Assembly (NCBI GenBank): GCA_023253295.1
Contig: JALRGZ010000167.1
Span: 1 to 13,663, forward strand
Reading direction: 5' to 3'
DNA from: Flavobacterium sp.
Lineage (GTDB): Bacteria; Bacteroidota; Bacteroidia; Flavobacteriales; Flavobacteriaceae
Length of the DNA: 13,663 nucleotides
Shown here: one piece after another, positions 6,873 through 13,663 of the stretch
How the letters are laid out: each line of letters opens with the position of its first letter
How positions within the stretch are numbered: position 1 is the first letter of the stretch
Translations under genes and position numbers: made by a program
Notes under the pieces: model-generated
Told to the model about the DNA's origin: nothing
Seen by the model: the letters and a program-made list of their open reading frames with translations, nothing else
Databases searched by the model: none

Positions 6873-7106
6873 CTAGGATGATAACTCAATTTTTAGAAAT
6901 ATCAATTTCCATTATGTTAAGTTATCTTAAATAAATGAACTATTAAATATTAATTTATTAACAATCAAACTATAAAAATAAAAGATATGAAAATTATAGG
7001 AACTCAATGAAACTTTATAACCTTGTTATTATAAAGATTATGAATTACTATTAACAAATTAGCTATTGATACTAAAGAAATAGCTTTAAAAAAAAAAAAA
7101 AAAATT
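6873..7106 (+). other. Long leader / intergenic region before the PUL operon
   Basis: No convincing gene occupies the 512 bases between the HTCS stop and the lipoprotein start; its upstream part holds the terminator, repeats and promoter-like site. This downstream part holds a nested inverted repeat: GATAACT (6880-6886) pairs with AGTTATC (6920-6926), enclosing GAAAT-ATCA-ATTTC (6896-6909). Two tiny frames follow, MKIIGTQ (6987-7010) and MKLYNLVIIKIMNYY (7007-7054), joined by an ATGA overlap. These could be chance in AT-rich DNA or a leader peptide pair. No known riboswitch was recognised. Confidence 0.3.
7088..7104 (+). repeat. Seventeen-base poly-A tract next to a start codon
   Basis: An uninterrupted run of 17 A residues ends two bases before the ATG of the surface lipoprotein gene. 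A-rich sequence before starts is normal in Bacteroidota, which rarely use Shine-Dalgarno pairing, but this run is unusually long. Such a homopolymer can slip in replication or transcription, and its exact length is also prone to sequencing error. A shorter A9 run precedes the susD-like gene at 11558-11566. Confidence 0.85.
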
Positions 7107-8504
7107 ATGAACAAACTCTCGTATTTATTTTTACTTGCATTTTTTGTTATCCTTTTTTCGGGATGTCAAAATGACGATTCAAGTTATCCTGCTTCAGATA
7201 ATCCAACGGTAGTTGTGTCTACCAATGAAATTTATGGTGCTCCAAACAGAAAATTTGAAATTAAAGCTGCTTTGGCTGATGATTTAGGATTGAAGAATGT
7301 TAGAATCCAAATTCCGGAATTATACTTAGATAAAGTAATCAATTTTTCAACAGATCCTCTTTTGACCAGTTATGATTTAAGTTACTTTTTTGAAGTGCCT
7401 GCTGACCGTGGAACTTCAGAGTCATTTACGATTAAATTGACCATAACAGATGTATCAGGTAATTCTATAGACCAAAATATTAATTTGCGTTTGGATGGAG
7501 AGTTTAGCGCTCCTGCAATTACAATGATAACACCTAAAGAAGGAGCGGTAGTTTTATTGTCTTCTAGTAATGAATTGCCAGTGAATTTTGTGGTTAATGA
7601 TGATTCAGGAATTGATTTTATTCAAGTTAAGTGTGAGGCTTTAGGTATTGATGAACTAATCGAGTTAGAAGGAGCTCCACAATCATATACATTTAATAAA
7701 ACCTATACTTTGCCAATAACAGCTGCAGAGTATGTATTAACTATTTCTGCTCAAGACAAATTTACTATTCCTAATATGGGAACTTTGAATATAAATATTG
7801 TTGCTACTAATGAGTATCCTGCTATTTATTTATGTGATCAAGCTAAAGGAACAAATCTTACTACTGACGCTGTAGGTGTACCAATGTATTTCCACGAAAA
7901 AAGCGGACAAGATTTTGAATTTAAATATTATGCGGATACAGATAATAAAGAAGTTTATTTCTTAGGACAGGAATCAGATTTTGCTCCTCACTGTTTTGGT
8001 TTAAATAATTCAGGTGATTTAATTGATGATGTAAATGCTTCACCGATTGTTTTACCAACTAAAGGTTATTACAAAATAAAAGTTAATCCAAGTACACTGG
8101 TTTATACTGTTTCAAAATATACTCCAACAAGTAAAGTTTGGGCAGATGTAGCTAATGGTTTGTGGCATGATGAGGAAGCTTTAAGAAGGCCGTTTGTGAG
8201 TGTTTGCGGAGGCGGAATTCAGGGAGCTACCTGGAATACTTGGGATGCGTGGCAACAAACAAGTTTGCACTTAGTTAATAATTCTGATAATCCATACCAA
8301 TTAGTTGGAGAATATACTTTGACAGGAACTATGGAAGCAACTTTTACTGGTCAATGGTGGAGTCCTTCCTGGAGATTAATTAAAAACGGTATAGCTACGA
8401 TGTCGCCAGGTGAAAATGGAAATGCTAAGTATCCAGCGGCGCCAGGTGTTTATAAAGTTATTTTGGACACCGAATTAGAAAGAGCTTTTATAACAAAAAA
8501 ATAG
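7107..8504 (+). CDS. Surface glycan-binding lipoprotein, SusE/SusF-like, first gene of the PUL operon
   Basis: A 465-residue lipoprotein with a lipobox ending FSGC at Cys20 and the acidic stretch QNDDSS after it, resembling the Bacteroidota signal for export to the cell surface. Two Ig-like beta-sandwich modules can be seen, about 33-130 (ALADDLGLKNVRIQIPEL) and 135-235 (ITPKEGAV, then VNDDSGIDFIQVKCEA). A SusE/SusF-like C-terminal half of two modules follows (about 240-345 and 350-465), each closing with a 'GYYKIKVNPSTLVYTV' or 'PGVYKVILDTELERAF' strand pair. Aromatic clusters in the last module (TWNTWDAWQQ and GQWWSPSW) suit stacking on sugar rings. It should hold polysaccharide at the outer membrane for SusC/SusD. 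It starts directly after the poly-A tract and is 43 bp before susC. Sequences of this kind vary greatly, so glycan specificity cannot be read, and assignment rests on architecture and context. Confidence 0.75.
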   Translation: MNKLSYLFLLAFFVILFSGCQNDDSSYPASDNPTVVVSTNEIYGAPNRKFEIKAALADDLGLKNVRIQIPELYLDKVINFSTDPLLTSYDLSYFFEVPADRGTSESFTIKLTITDVSGNSIDQNINLRLDGEFSAPAITMITPKEGAVVLLSSSNELPVNFVVNDDSGIDFIQVKCEALGIDELIELEGAPQSYTFNKTYTLPITAAEYVLTISAQDKFTIPNMGTLNINIVATNEYPAIYLCDQAKGTNLTTDAVGVPMYFHEKSGQDFEFKYYADTDNKEVYFLGQESDFAPHCFGLNNSGDLIDDVNASPIVLPTKGYYKIKVNPSTLVYTVSKYTPTSKVWADVANGLWHDEEALRRPFVSVCGGGIQGATWNTWDAWQQTSLHLVNNSDNPYQLVGEYTLTGTMEATFTGQWWSPSWRLIKNGIATMSPGENGNAKYPAAPGVYKVILDTELERAFITKK

Positions 8505-8547
8505 TTTGTTATAGTCTTAGTAACATAAATTAATAAATAATTTTGAT

Positions 8548-11500
8548 ATGAAATATAAATTTATAGGGTTGCTTATAGCTGTATTGTGTAGTGCGGCAAC
8601 CTTTGCACAAATAACAGTAAAAGGGACTGTAAAAGATAAAGGAGCTTTGCCAATTCCTGGAGTAAATGTTTTTGTAAAAGGAACACAAACTTCGGCTTCA
8701 ACTGATTTTGATGGTAAGTATGCGATTGTGGTTCCTAATAAAGATGCCGAAATTGAATTTTCTTATATAGGTTATGCTTCACAAATTTTCAAAGTTGATC
8801 AAAAAACAACTATCGATGTGGTTATGACTGAAAACAATCAAGCTTTGGAAGAAGTAGTAGTTGTAGGTTATGCTACTGTAAAAAAGAAAGATGTAACCAG
8901 TTCAATCGCTTCTGTAAAAGGGAAAGAACTTCAAACAATGACTGTAGGAAATGTAACTGAATCTTTGCAGGGAAAAGTTGCAGGGGTTCAAATTACAGGA
9001 GCTGGTGGTCCTGGAGCTCAACCTAGAGTTCTTATTCGAGGAATATCTACTGTTAATTTAAGTACAGATCCTTTGTATGTTGTTGATGGAATTCCAATGG
9101 GAACAAGTATCAATTTTTTAAGTAATAATGAAATTGAGTCCATGGATGTACTTAAAGATGCATCGGCTAGTGCCATTTATGGTTCTCGTGCATCTAATGG
9201 TGTAATTTTGATTACTACTAAAAAAGGGAAAATTGGGAAACCAAAATTCACGGTTGATATGAGTTCAGGTTATCAATTTATGAATAAACCTTACGATATG
9301 GCTAATGCAGAGGATTATGCAACAATACTAAATACAGCTTATACTAATTCAGATTATTCAGATTATTTGCCAAATCCGGAACAATACAGAGGTAAAACTA
9401 CCGATTGGTGGGGTGCAGGTATTAATAGAGGATCTTCAGTAACTAATACTTCTATTGGTGTTACAGGTGGTTCTGAAAAGAACACTTACGCAATAAGCTT
9501 AAACTATTATAACTCTGATTCTTTTTATAAAATTGGAGGATGGAAAAGAATAACGTCAAGAATTGCTAATGATTTTAAATTTACTGATAAGTTTTCAGCA
9601 GGTGTAACATTAAATCCAAGATATGAAACTTGGGGAGCACCAGGTAACTGGGCTGATTTTGTTAAGATTGATCCCATTACACCAATCTATAAACCCGCAG
9701 ATCAATTAAACGGGACGGAAAATGAATACAGTATTTATGCCCGATCTCCTTCGTATGTATGGAATCCTGTAGCTGCTGTAAAACGATATGATGATTATAC
9801 AGATTTATATAATTTGAATTCGAATGCTTATTTACAATATGAGCCTATCAAAGGTTTAATTATTCGTACACAAGGTTCTATAGAATTTGGAAATAAAATT
9901 TGGAATAAATTTAGCCCTGACTTCGTAATTGATGCTGCTCACGAAAAAGCTGAAATTAACAGCGTTGAACGAAAAGCAACTACAAATGTAGATTGGACTT
10001 GGCAATCTACTGCAACTTATTCTAAAACGTTCGCCGAAAAGCATAATACTAGTTTTATGGCGGGTGTTACTATGGAAAATTACGATTCATCAGATGTTTG
10101 GGGATATGGAGAAGGAGTGCCTAATAATTCTGAATCGATGAGAGAAGTGAGTGCAGCTACTAAAAATCGTAACAGTAGTGGAACATCATGGTCAAGTTCT
10201 TTGATGTCTTATATTTCACGTTTTTCGTATAACTACGATAGTAAATATTATTTGACAGCTTCATTTAGACGTGACGGATCTTCTAAATTTATGGCAAATA
10301 ATAAATGGGCTAATTTCCCTGCTGCATCAGCTTCTTGGAGAATTTCGAACGAAGATTTTATGGCAGATGCTAGTTCAGTTGTAAATAATCTGACTTTTAG
10401 AGCAGGTTGGGGTAGAGTAGGTAACCAAAATTTACCAGCTTCAGTGTACCAATCAAATATAGGTCAAGGATATTATGTTATTGGTGATGATGTGGTAGAT
10501 ACTTCATATCCTTCAACTATGGCTAACAAAGATATTCGTTGGGAAATGGTTGAGGATGTAAACTTTGGACTTGACTTTGGATTATGGAAAAATAAAATTT
10601 CAGGTACATTGGAATATTACCAAAAAACAACTAAAGACATGTTGTTCGTAAAACAGTTCCCTACTTATAGTGGTTTCCCTTCTTATGCAACAATATGGAC
10701 AAATGTTGGTTCTATGCGTTCTAATGGTATTGACTTGTTATTATCGTATAAAGATAAAAAAGGGGATTTCTCCTATGGAGCCGATTTAACTTTTACAACG
10801 GTAAATGTAAAAATGGTTTCATTATCTGCTGAAGGTGAAAAATTATATGGAGCAAGTAACAGAACCTTGACTGTTAAGGGGGAAGAACCAGGTTATTTTT
10901 ATGGTTATGTTGCTGATGGATTATTTCAAAATCAAACAGAATTAAATTCTCATACAGACGAGCACGGAACAAAATTACAGCCTTATGCTCAATTAGGAGA
11001 TATTCGTTTTAAAGATGTGAATGGCGATGGAAAATTAGATGATAAAGACCGTACAAAAATAGGTTCTCCTTGGGCTGATTTTAATGTTGGTTTAAACTTG
11101 AATTTTGCATATAAAAATTTTGATTTAGTTGCGAATTTCTATTCAAGTATTGGAAATGAAATAGTAAACCAAAACATTTCAGATTTGTATAATGGAGCAA
11201 GTCTAACTAATAAAGTAGGCAATCTTGCAGATATGGCTTGGCATGGAGAAGGAACTTCTAATTATGTTCCAAGACTTTCTAAAGATGATAATAATGAGAA
11301 CTTTACAAAATTCTCTTCTTTCTATATTGAAGATGGTTCTTTCTTACGCATGAAAAACCTTCAATTCGGTTACTCTTTTTACAACAAATTTGGGTTAGAT
11401 AAATTGAGAGTTTCATTATCAGGTCAAAATTTATGGACATGGACTAAATATTCAGGTGTAGATCCTGAAGTTGGTGGAGGTGTTTTAGGATCTGGTTTTG

Positions 11501-11559
11501 GAGGATGGAATTATCCTGTACAACCAACTATTTTGATGGGGCTTAATGTAGCATTTTAA
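8548..11559 (+). CDS. SusC-like TonB-dependent outer-membrane glycan transporter
   Basis: A 1003-residue SusC/RagA-family receptor that imports oligosaccharides into the periplasm using TonB energy. The signal peptide is cleaved at about FA20-Q21. A carboxypeptidase-regulatory-like domain spans about 22-95 (VKGTVKDKGALPIPGVNVFV, then STDFDGKYAI). The TonB box region EEVVVVGY is at 101-108. The plug (about 115-225) includes the SusC signature LYVVDGIPMG at 176-185 and SIYGSRASNGVILITTKKG-like sequence (with AIYG here) shortly after. The remaining ~770 residues form the 22-strand barrel and end with the terminal phenylalanine (GLNVAF) that BAM recognises. An N-terminal STN domain is absent, so it should not signal to an anti-sigma factor, consistent with HTCS control. 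Length and motifs are complete. The gene lies 43 bp after the lipoprotein gene and 17 bp before its SusD partner. Confidence 0.96.
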   Translation: MKYKFIGLLIAVLCSAATFAQITVKGTVKDKGALPIPGVNVFVKGTQTSASTDFDGKYAIVVPNKDAEIEFSYIGYASQIFKVDQKTTIDVVMTENNQALEEVVVVGYATVKKKDVTSSIASVKGKELQTMTVGNVTESLQGKVAGVQITGAGGPGAQPRVLIRGISTVNLSTDPLYVVDGIPMGTSINFLSNNEIESMDVLKDASASAIYGSRASNGVILITTKKGKIGKPKFTVDMSSGYQFMNKPYDMANAEDYATILNTAYTNSDYSDYLPNPEQYRGKTTDWWGAGINRGSSVTNTSIGVTGGSEKNTYAISLNYYNSDSFYKIGGWKRITSRIANDFKFTDKFSAGVTLNPRYETWGAPGNWADFVKIDPITPIYKPADQLNGTENEYSIYARSPSYVWNPVAAVKRYDDYTDLYNLNSNAYLQYEPIKGLIIRTQGSIEFGNKIWNKFSPDFVIDAAHEKAEINSVERKATTNVDWTWQSTATYSKTFAEKHNTSFMAGVTMENYDSSDVWGYGEGVPNNSESMREVSAATKNRNSSGTSWSSSLMSYISRFSYNYDSKYYLTASFRRDGSSKFMANNKWANFPAASASWRISNEDFMADASSVVNNLTFRAGWGRVGNQNLPASVYQSNIGQGYYVIGDDVVDTSYPSTMANKDIRWEMVEDVNFGLDFGLWKNKISGTLEYYQKTTKDMLFVKQFPTYSGFPSYATIWTNVGSMRSNGIDLLLSYKDKKGDFSYGADLTFTTVNVKMVSLSAEGEKLYGASNRTLTVKGEEPGYFYGYVADGLFQNQTELNSHTDEHGTKLQPYAQLGDIRFKDVNGDGKLDDKDRTKIGSPWADFNVGLNLNFAYKNFDLVANFYSSIGNEIVNQNISDLYNGASLTNKVGNLADMAWHGEGTSNYVPRLSKDDNNENFTKFSSFYIEDGSFLRMKNLQFGYSFYNKFGLDKLRVSLSGQNLWTWTKYSGVDPEVGGGVLGSGFGGWNYPVQPTILMGLNVAF

Positions 11560-11576
11560 AAAAAAATAAACGAATT

Positions 11577-13184
11577 ATGAAAAAAATAATAGTATCAATA
11601 CTAACTTTTGCAGCTGTTGCAGTCTCTTGTTCTGATTTTATTGAAAAGGATGCAAGAGGTACTCAAACTTTAGAAAATTATTTTCAAACAGCACAGGAAT
11701 GTGAAAATTATGTAAACGAATTAACGCATAGATTGTTGTTACCTAATGATTGGTGGACTTTGATTGCGCCTAGAGTAACTAATGAAATGGCAACAGATGA
11801 TGCCTGGATGGGGAACACAGGTCAAGATAGTGGAGCTCATAGACCTGCATCGCAATACTTAATTACTCCTGATAATATGGGGGATATGAATAGTATGTAT
11901 ACAGCACATTTTTATACTATTCAATCTTGTAATATTGGATTAGCTAAAATGGCAGGAGCACCTATCAGTGAGTCTCAAAGAAATCAATATGAGGGAGAAT
12001 CTTTATTCGTAAGAGCATATTGTTATTATGAGTTAGTAAATAACTATGGAGGAGTTCCATTGTATACTACAGTTTTAGGAACTAGTGATTTAAAATTGGC
12101 TCGTAGCACGGCATCAGAAGTATATGCTCAAATTGAAACAGATCTTAAAGCCTCTGCTGAGAAATTAGAGAATATTGAAGTTTTTAGAAATGGAAGAATT
12201 AATAAATGGGCTGCTTATGCTTTATTAGCGCGTGTGTCTTTGTTTCAAGAAAAATGGGCTGATGCAAAAGAATATGCAAATAAAGTAATTACAGAAGGAC
12301 CTTATTCATTAGAACCAAATTTCTTAAATATTTGGGATGTAAATAATCATAATGGTGTTGAATCTATTCTTGAAGCGCAATCGTCAAGTGTTCAGGATAA
12401 AAGTTTAGGATGTGCTTTGCCTACTTTAGCAGGAGCCAGAGGTGAAGACAAAAAGTATTTTCCAAGTAATGATGCCGGAGATGTTCTTGATGGATGGGGA
12501 TGGTGTATGCCAACGAGTGACTTAGAAAATGCCTATTTATCTGAAGGAGATGAGATTAGAAGAAGAAGTACTATTACTAAATGGGGCGAAGCTGCTTATG
12601 GAGACGAAGTATTAAATCCAACTCATAAATTTAGTTTGAACGATAATAAATCAGGACGTATTTGTCGTAAGTATTATATCCCTATTGCAACAAGAAGAGC
12701 TTTGGATAAGAAAGACGGTCACTTACCGTTGAATGTACCATTAATTCGTTTGGCCGAAATGTATCTTACCAGAGCTGAGGCTAACTATCATTTGAGTGAT
12801 GCAGAAGGAGCAATGGCAGATATCAATGTCGTTAGAGCACGTGTGGATTTAGATCCGGTTGAAGGAATGGCGGGGCCAAATCTATTAAGAAAAATATACA
12901 AAGAGCGTCGTTTAGAATTAGCATTTGAAGGATTGCGTTTATTTGATATCAGAAGAGAAAAAGATCCAAGTACAGGGAAACCGGTTATTGAATCTTTAAT
13001 GGGACCTAGCGGAACTTTTGTACAATACAACTTAAATTCTACAGATCCTTATGAAACAACTAATACAAAAGAGGCGCAGGATAAAGGAATTAATTTTGAC
13101 GCATCAAAACATTTAGTTTGGCCAATACCACAATTGGAAATTGACTTAAGCGGTGGAGTAATTAAACAAAATCCAAATTATTAA
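11577..13184 (+). CDS. SusD-like outer-membrane glycan-binding lipoprotein
   Basis: A 535-residue SusD/RagB-family lipoprotein that forms the lid over the SusC barrel and captures glycan. The lipobox ends AVSC at Cys18. The N-terminal half has the family's TPR-like helical repeats (SLFVRAYCYYELVNNYGGVP, INKWAAYALLARVSLFQEKW). The C-terminal signature includes LIRLAEMYLTRAEANY from residue 389 and ERRLELAFEGLRLFDIRR from 443. The protein ends with WPIPQLEID and NPNY, the usual SusD finish. Tryptophan-rich patches (NDWWTL and GWGWCMP) may be sugar-contacting. It starts 17 bp after susC in an A-rich leader, and its stop is followed after one base by the GH30 start, so translation of the two is probably coupled. 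It appears intact. Confidence 0.96.
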   Translation: MKKIIVSILTFAAVAVSCSDFIEKDARGTQTLENYFQTAQECENYVNELTHRLLLPNDWWTLIAPRVTNEMATDDAWMGNTGQDSGAHRPASQYLITPDNMGDMNSMYTAHFYTIQSCNIGLAKMAGAPISESQRNQYEGESLFVRAYCYYELVNNYGGVPLYTTVLGTSDLKLARSTASEVYAQIETDLKASAEKLENIEVFRNGRINKWAAYALLARVSLFQEKWADAKEYANKVITEGPYSLEPNFLNIWDVNNHNGVESILEAQSSSVQDKSLGCALPTLAGARGEDKKYFPSNDAGDVLDGWGWCMPTSDLENAYLSEGDEIRRRSTITKWGEAAYGDEVLNPTHKFSLNDNKSGRICRKYYIPIATRRALDKKDGHLPLNVPLIRLAEMYLTRAEANYHLSDAEGAMADINVVRARVDLDPVEGMAGPNLLRKIYKERRLELAFEGLRLFDIRREKDPSTGKPVIESLMGPSGTFVQYNLNSTDPYETTNTKEAQDKGINFDASKHLVWPIPQLEIDLSGGVIKQNPNY

Positions 13185-13185
13185 A

Positions 13186-13578
13186 ATGAATTTATTTAAA
13201 ACAAATAAAGTAAGTCTACTTCTTGTAGGCTTACTTTCAATTAATACTGTTCTAACAAGTTGTTCTTCGGATATCAAAGAAGATTCTGAAAAAGGGGAGG
13301 AAACAGCAAGAGAGCTAAATGTTAATTTAGATATGAATCTTCAAACTATGGAAAGTTTTGGAGCTTCAGATGCCTGGCAATGTAATAATATTGGAAACAA
13401 TTGGCCTGCTGAGAAAAAAAATGCAATTGCTGATTTGTTATTTAGTAGAGAAGTAGATAGCGACGGAAATCCTAAAGGAATAGGTTTGTCTTTGTGGCGT
13501 TTTAATTTAGGAGCAGGAAGTACTGAACAAGGTAGTGCCATTATCCTAGGAATCCAAACTGCTTCATCAAGTCGCTAG
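13186..13578 (+). CDS. Glycoside hydrolase family 30-type lipoprotein, N-terminal fragment
   Basis: Only the first ~117 residues of a protein normally about 450-550 long are present. A lipobox ending LTSC (Cys26) precedes an acidic linker (SSDIKEDSEKGEE), so the enzyme is probably anchored in the outer membrane. The catalytic domain opens with MESFGASDAWQCNNIGNNWP and continues with GIGLSLWRFNLGAGSTEQG, the N-terminal signature of GH30 (COG5520) beta-glycosidases, where the 'GFGAS' and 'WR.N.GAGS' segments line the active-site barrel. Family members act on beta-1,6-glucans, glucosides, xylan or beta-1,6-galactan, and the subfamily cannot be decided here. After STEQG the family would continue with a D/S-S/G-type segment; instead the frame reads SAIILGIQTASSSR and stops, because the DNA switches source at about 13533-13541. 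The catalytic glutamates are missing. It starts one base after the SusD stop. Confidence 0.85.
   Translation: MNLFKTNKVSLLLVGLLSINTVLTSCSSDIKEDSEKGEETARELNVNLDMNLQTMESFGASDAWQCNNIGNNWPAEKKNAIADLLFSREVDSDGNPKGIGLSLWRFNLGAGSTEQGSAIILGIQTASSSR
13531..13541. other. Chimeric join 3: flavobacterial GH30 gene to phage-like DNA
   Basis: GH30 family sequence is exact up to STEQG (codon ending 13533) and lost straight after. On the minus strand a protein ends with a stop at 13543-13541 and is again followed by an overlapping ATG (TAATG). GC content rises to about 45 percent over 13541-13663, clearly above the flavobacterial genes before it. No mobile-element boundary is visible. Confidence 0.7.
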
Positions 13579-13663
13579 CCATATTGCTGTATGTCTCCTT
13601 AGCGTTCTTGGTTGTCTGCCATAGTGGGTCGGATTTAACTGCCTTGGTAAAGTCAGCAAAGGT
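13541..13663 (-). CDS. Phage-like protein, C-terminal 40 residues (partial)
   Basis: On the minus strand a frame open from the window edge reads TFADFTKAVKSDPLWQTTKN, then AKETYSNMASDLMKQFGFLG, and stops at 13543-13541. The 'DP.WQ.T.NA...Y......L...FGF.G' ending resembles C-termini I associate with large structural or lytic virion proteins of tailed phages, but I cannot name the product with certainty. The stop overlaps a following ATG by one base (TAATG), the same coupling seen in the phage genes at 856 and 1455. GC content is higher than in the 0.75-1.6 kb phage segment, so it may come from a different phage or host. A bacterial origin is not excluded. Confidence 0.5.
   Translation of the reverse strand, partial: TFADFTKAVKSDPLWQTTKNAKETYSNMASDLMKQFGFLG

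Noticed and set aside
8505..8547. Possible small hairpin (GTTA...TAAC) between the lipoprotein and susC genes
   Set aside because: Only four convincing base pairs and no T run. Genes 43 bp apart in the same direction are more simply one operon.
9856..10044. Minus-strand frames inside SusC and, at 12788-13030, inside SusD
   Set aside because: Shadows of strongly conserved genes on the other strand, with no start context or domain pattern.
13341..13541. Minus-strand frame opposite the GH30 gene
   Set aside because: Its ATG overlaps the phage-like stop (TAATG) and may be the true start of the next phage gene, but apart from the first residues it is antisense of clear GH30 coding sequence.

Overview
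This window reads as a marine metagenome (or amplified single-cell) contig stitched together from unrelated genomes, rather than one natural locus. The bulk, about 1.57-13.53 kb, is an AT-rich Flavobacteriia-type (Bacteroidota) chromosome segment. The signs are a SusC/SusD pair, a hybrid two-component regulator, lipoproteins with SPII signals, TAnnTTTG promoter elements and A-rich rather than Shine-Dalgarno start regions. The left end (1 to about 750) looks like a Pelagibacter (SAR11)-type alphaproteobacterium. Between them lies about 0.8 kb of tailed-phage DNA read on the minus strand, and the last ~125 bases are a second, more GC-rich phage-like piece, also on the minus strand. Gene bodies break in mid-frame at all three joins.

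Layout. 3-245: C-terminal ACT domain of homoserine dehydrogenase. 249 to about 755: N-terminal part of an AEC-family permease. About 750-1600, minus strand: end of a tail tape measure protein, a complete 199-residue tail-type protein and the start of a small phage protein, linked by TAATG stop/start overlaps. About 1570-2355: C-terminal half of a sodium/solute symporter, closed by a strong terminator. 2530-6594: a 1354-residue hybrid two-component system (HTCS) starting with TTG, followed by its own terminator. 6710-7106: a regulatory region with C-run/T-run direct repeats (candidate HTCS operator), one promoter-like element and a leader of about 230 nt. 7107-13578: an operon of surface glycan-binding lipoprotein, SusC, SusD and a truncated family-30 glycoside hydrolase. 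13541-13663: a phage-like C-terminus on the opposite strand.

The flavobacterial part is the front end of a polysaccharide utilisation locus (PUL). The HTCS would sense an oligosaccharide in the periplasm through its propeller/Y_Y_Y sensor and activate the operon through its AraC-type DNA-binding domain. The surface lipoprotein and SusD would capture glycan, SusC would import it with TonB energy, and the GH30 lipoprotein would begin digestion. SusC has no N-terminal STN signalling domain, which fits control by the HTCS rather than by a sigma/anti-sigma pair. GH30 suggests a beta-glucan such as laminarin side chains or a beta-1,6-glucan, but the sequence does not settle the substrate. The remaining glycosidases would lie beyond 13.53 kb and are cut off by the false join.

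I found no tRNA, rRNA, CRISPR array, transposase or attachment site. No wholly new system is visible. The points worth checking are the three joins, the operator repeats and long structured leader of the PUL operon, and the two-Ig surface lipoprotein.
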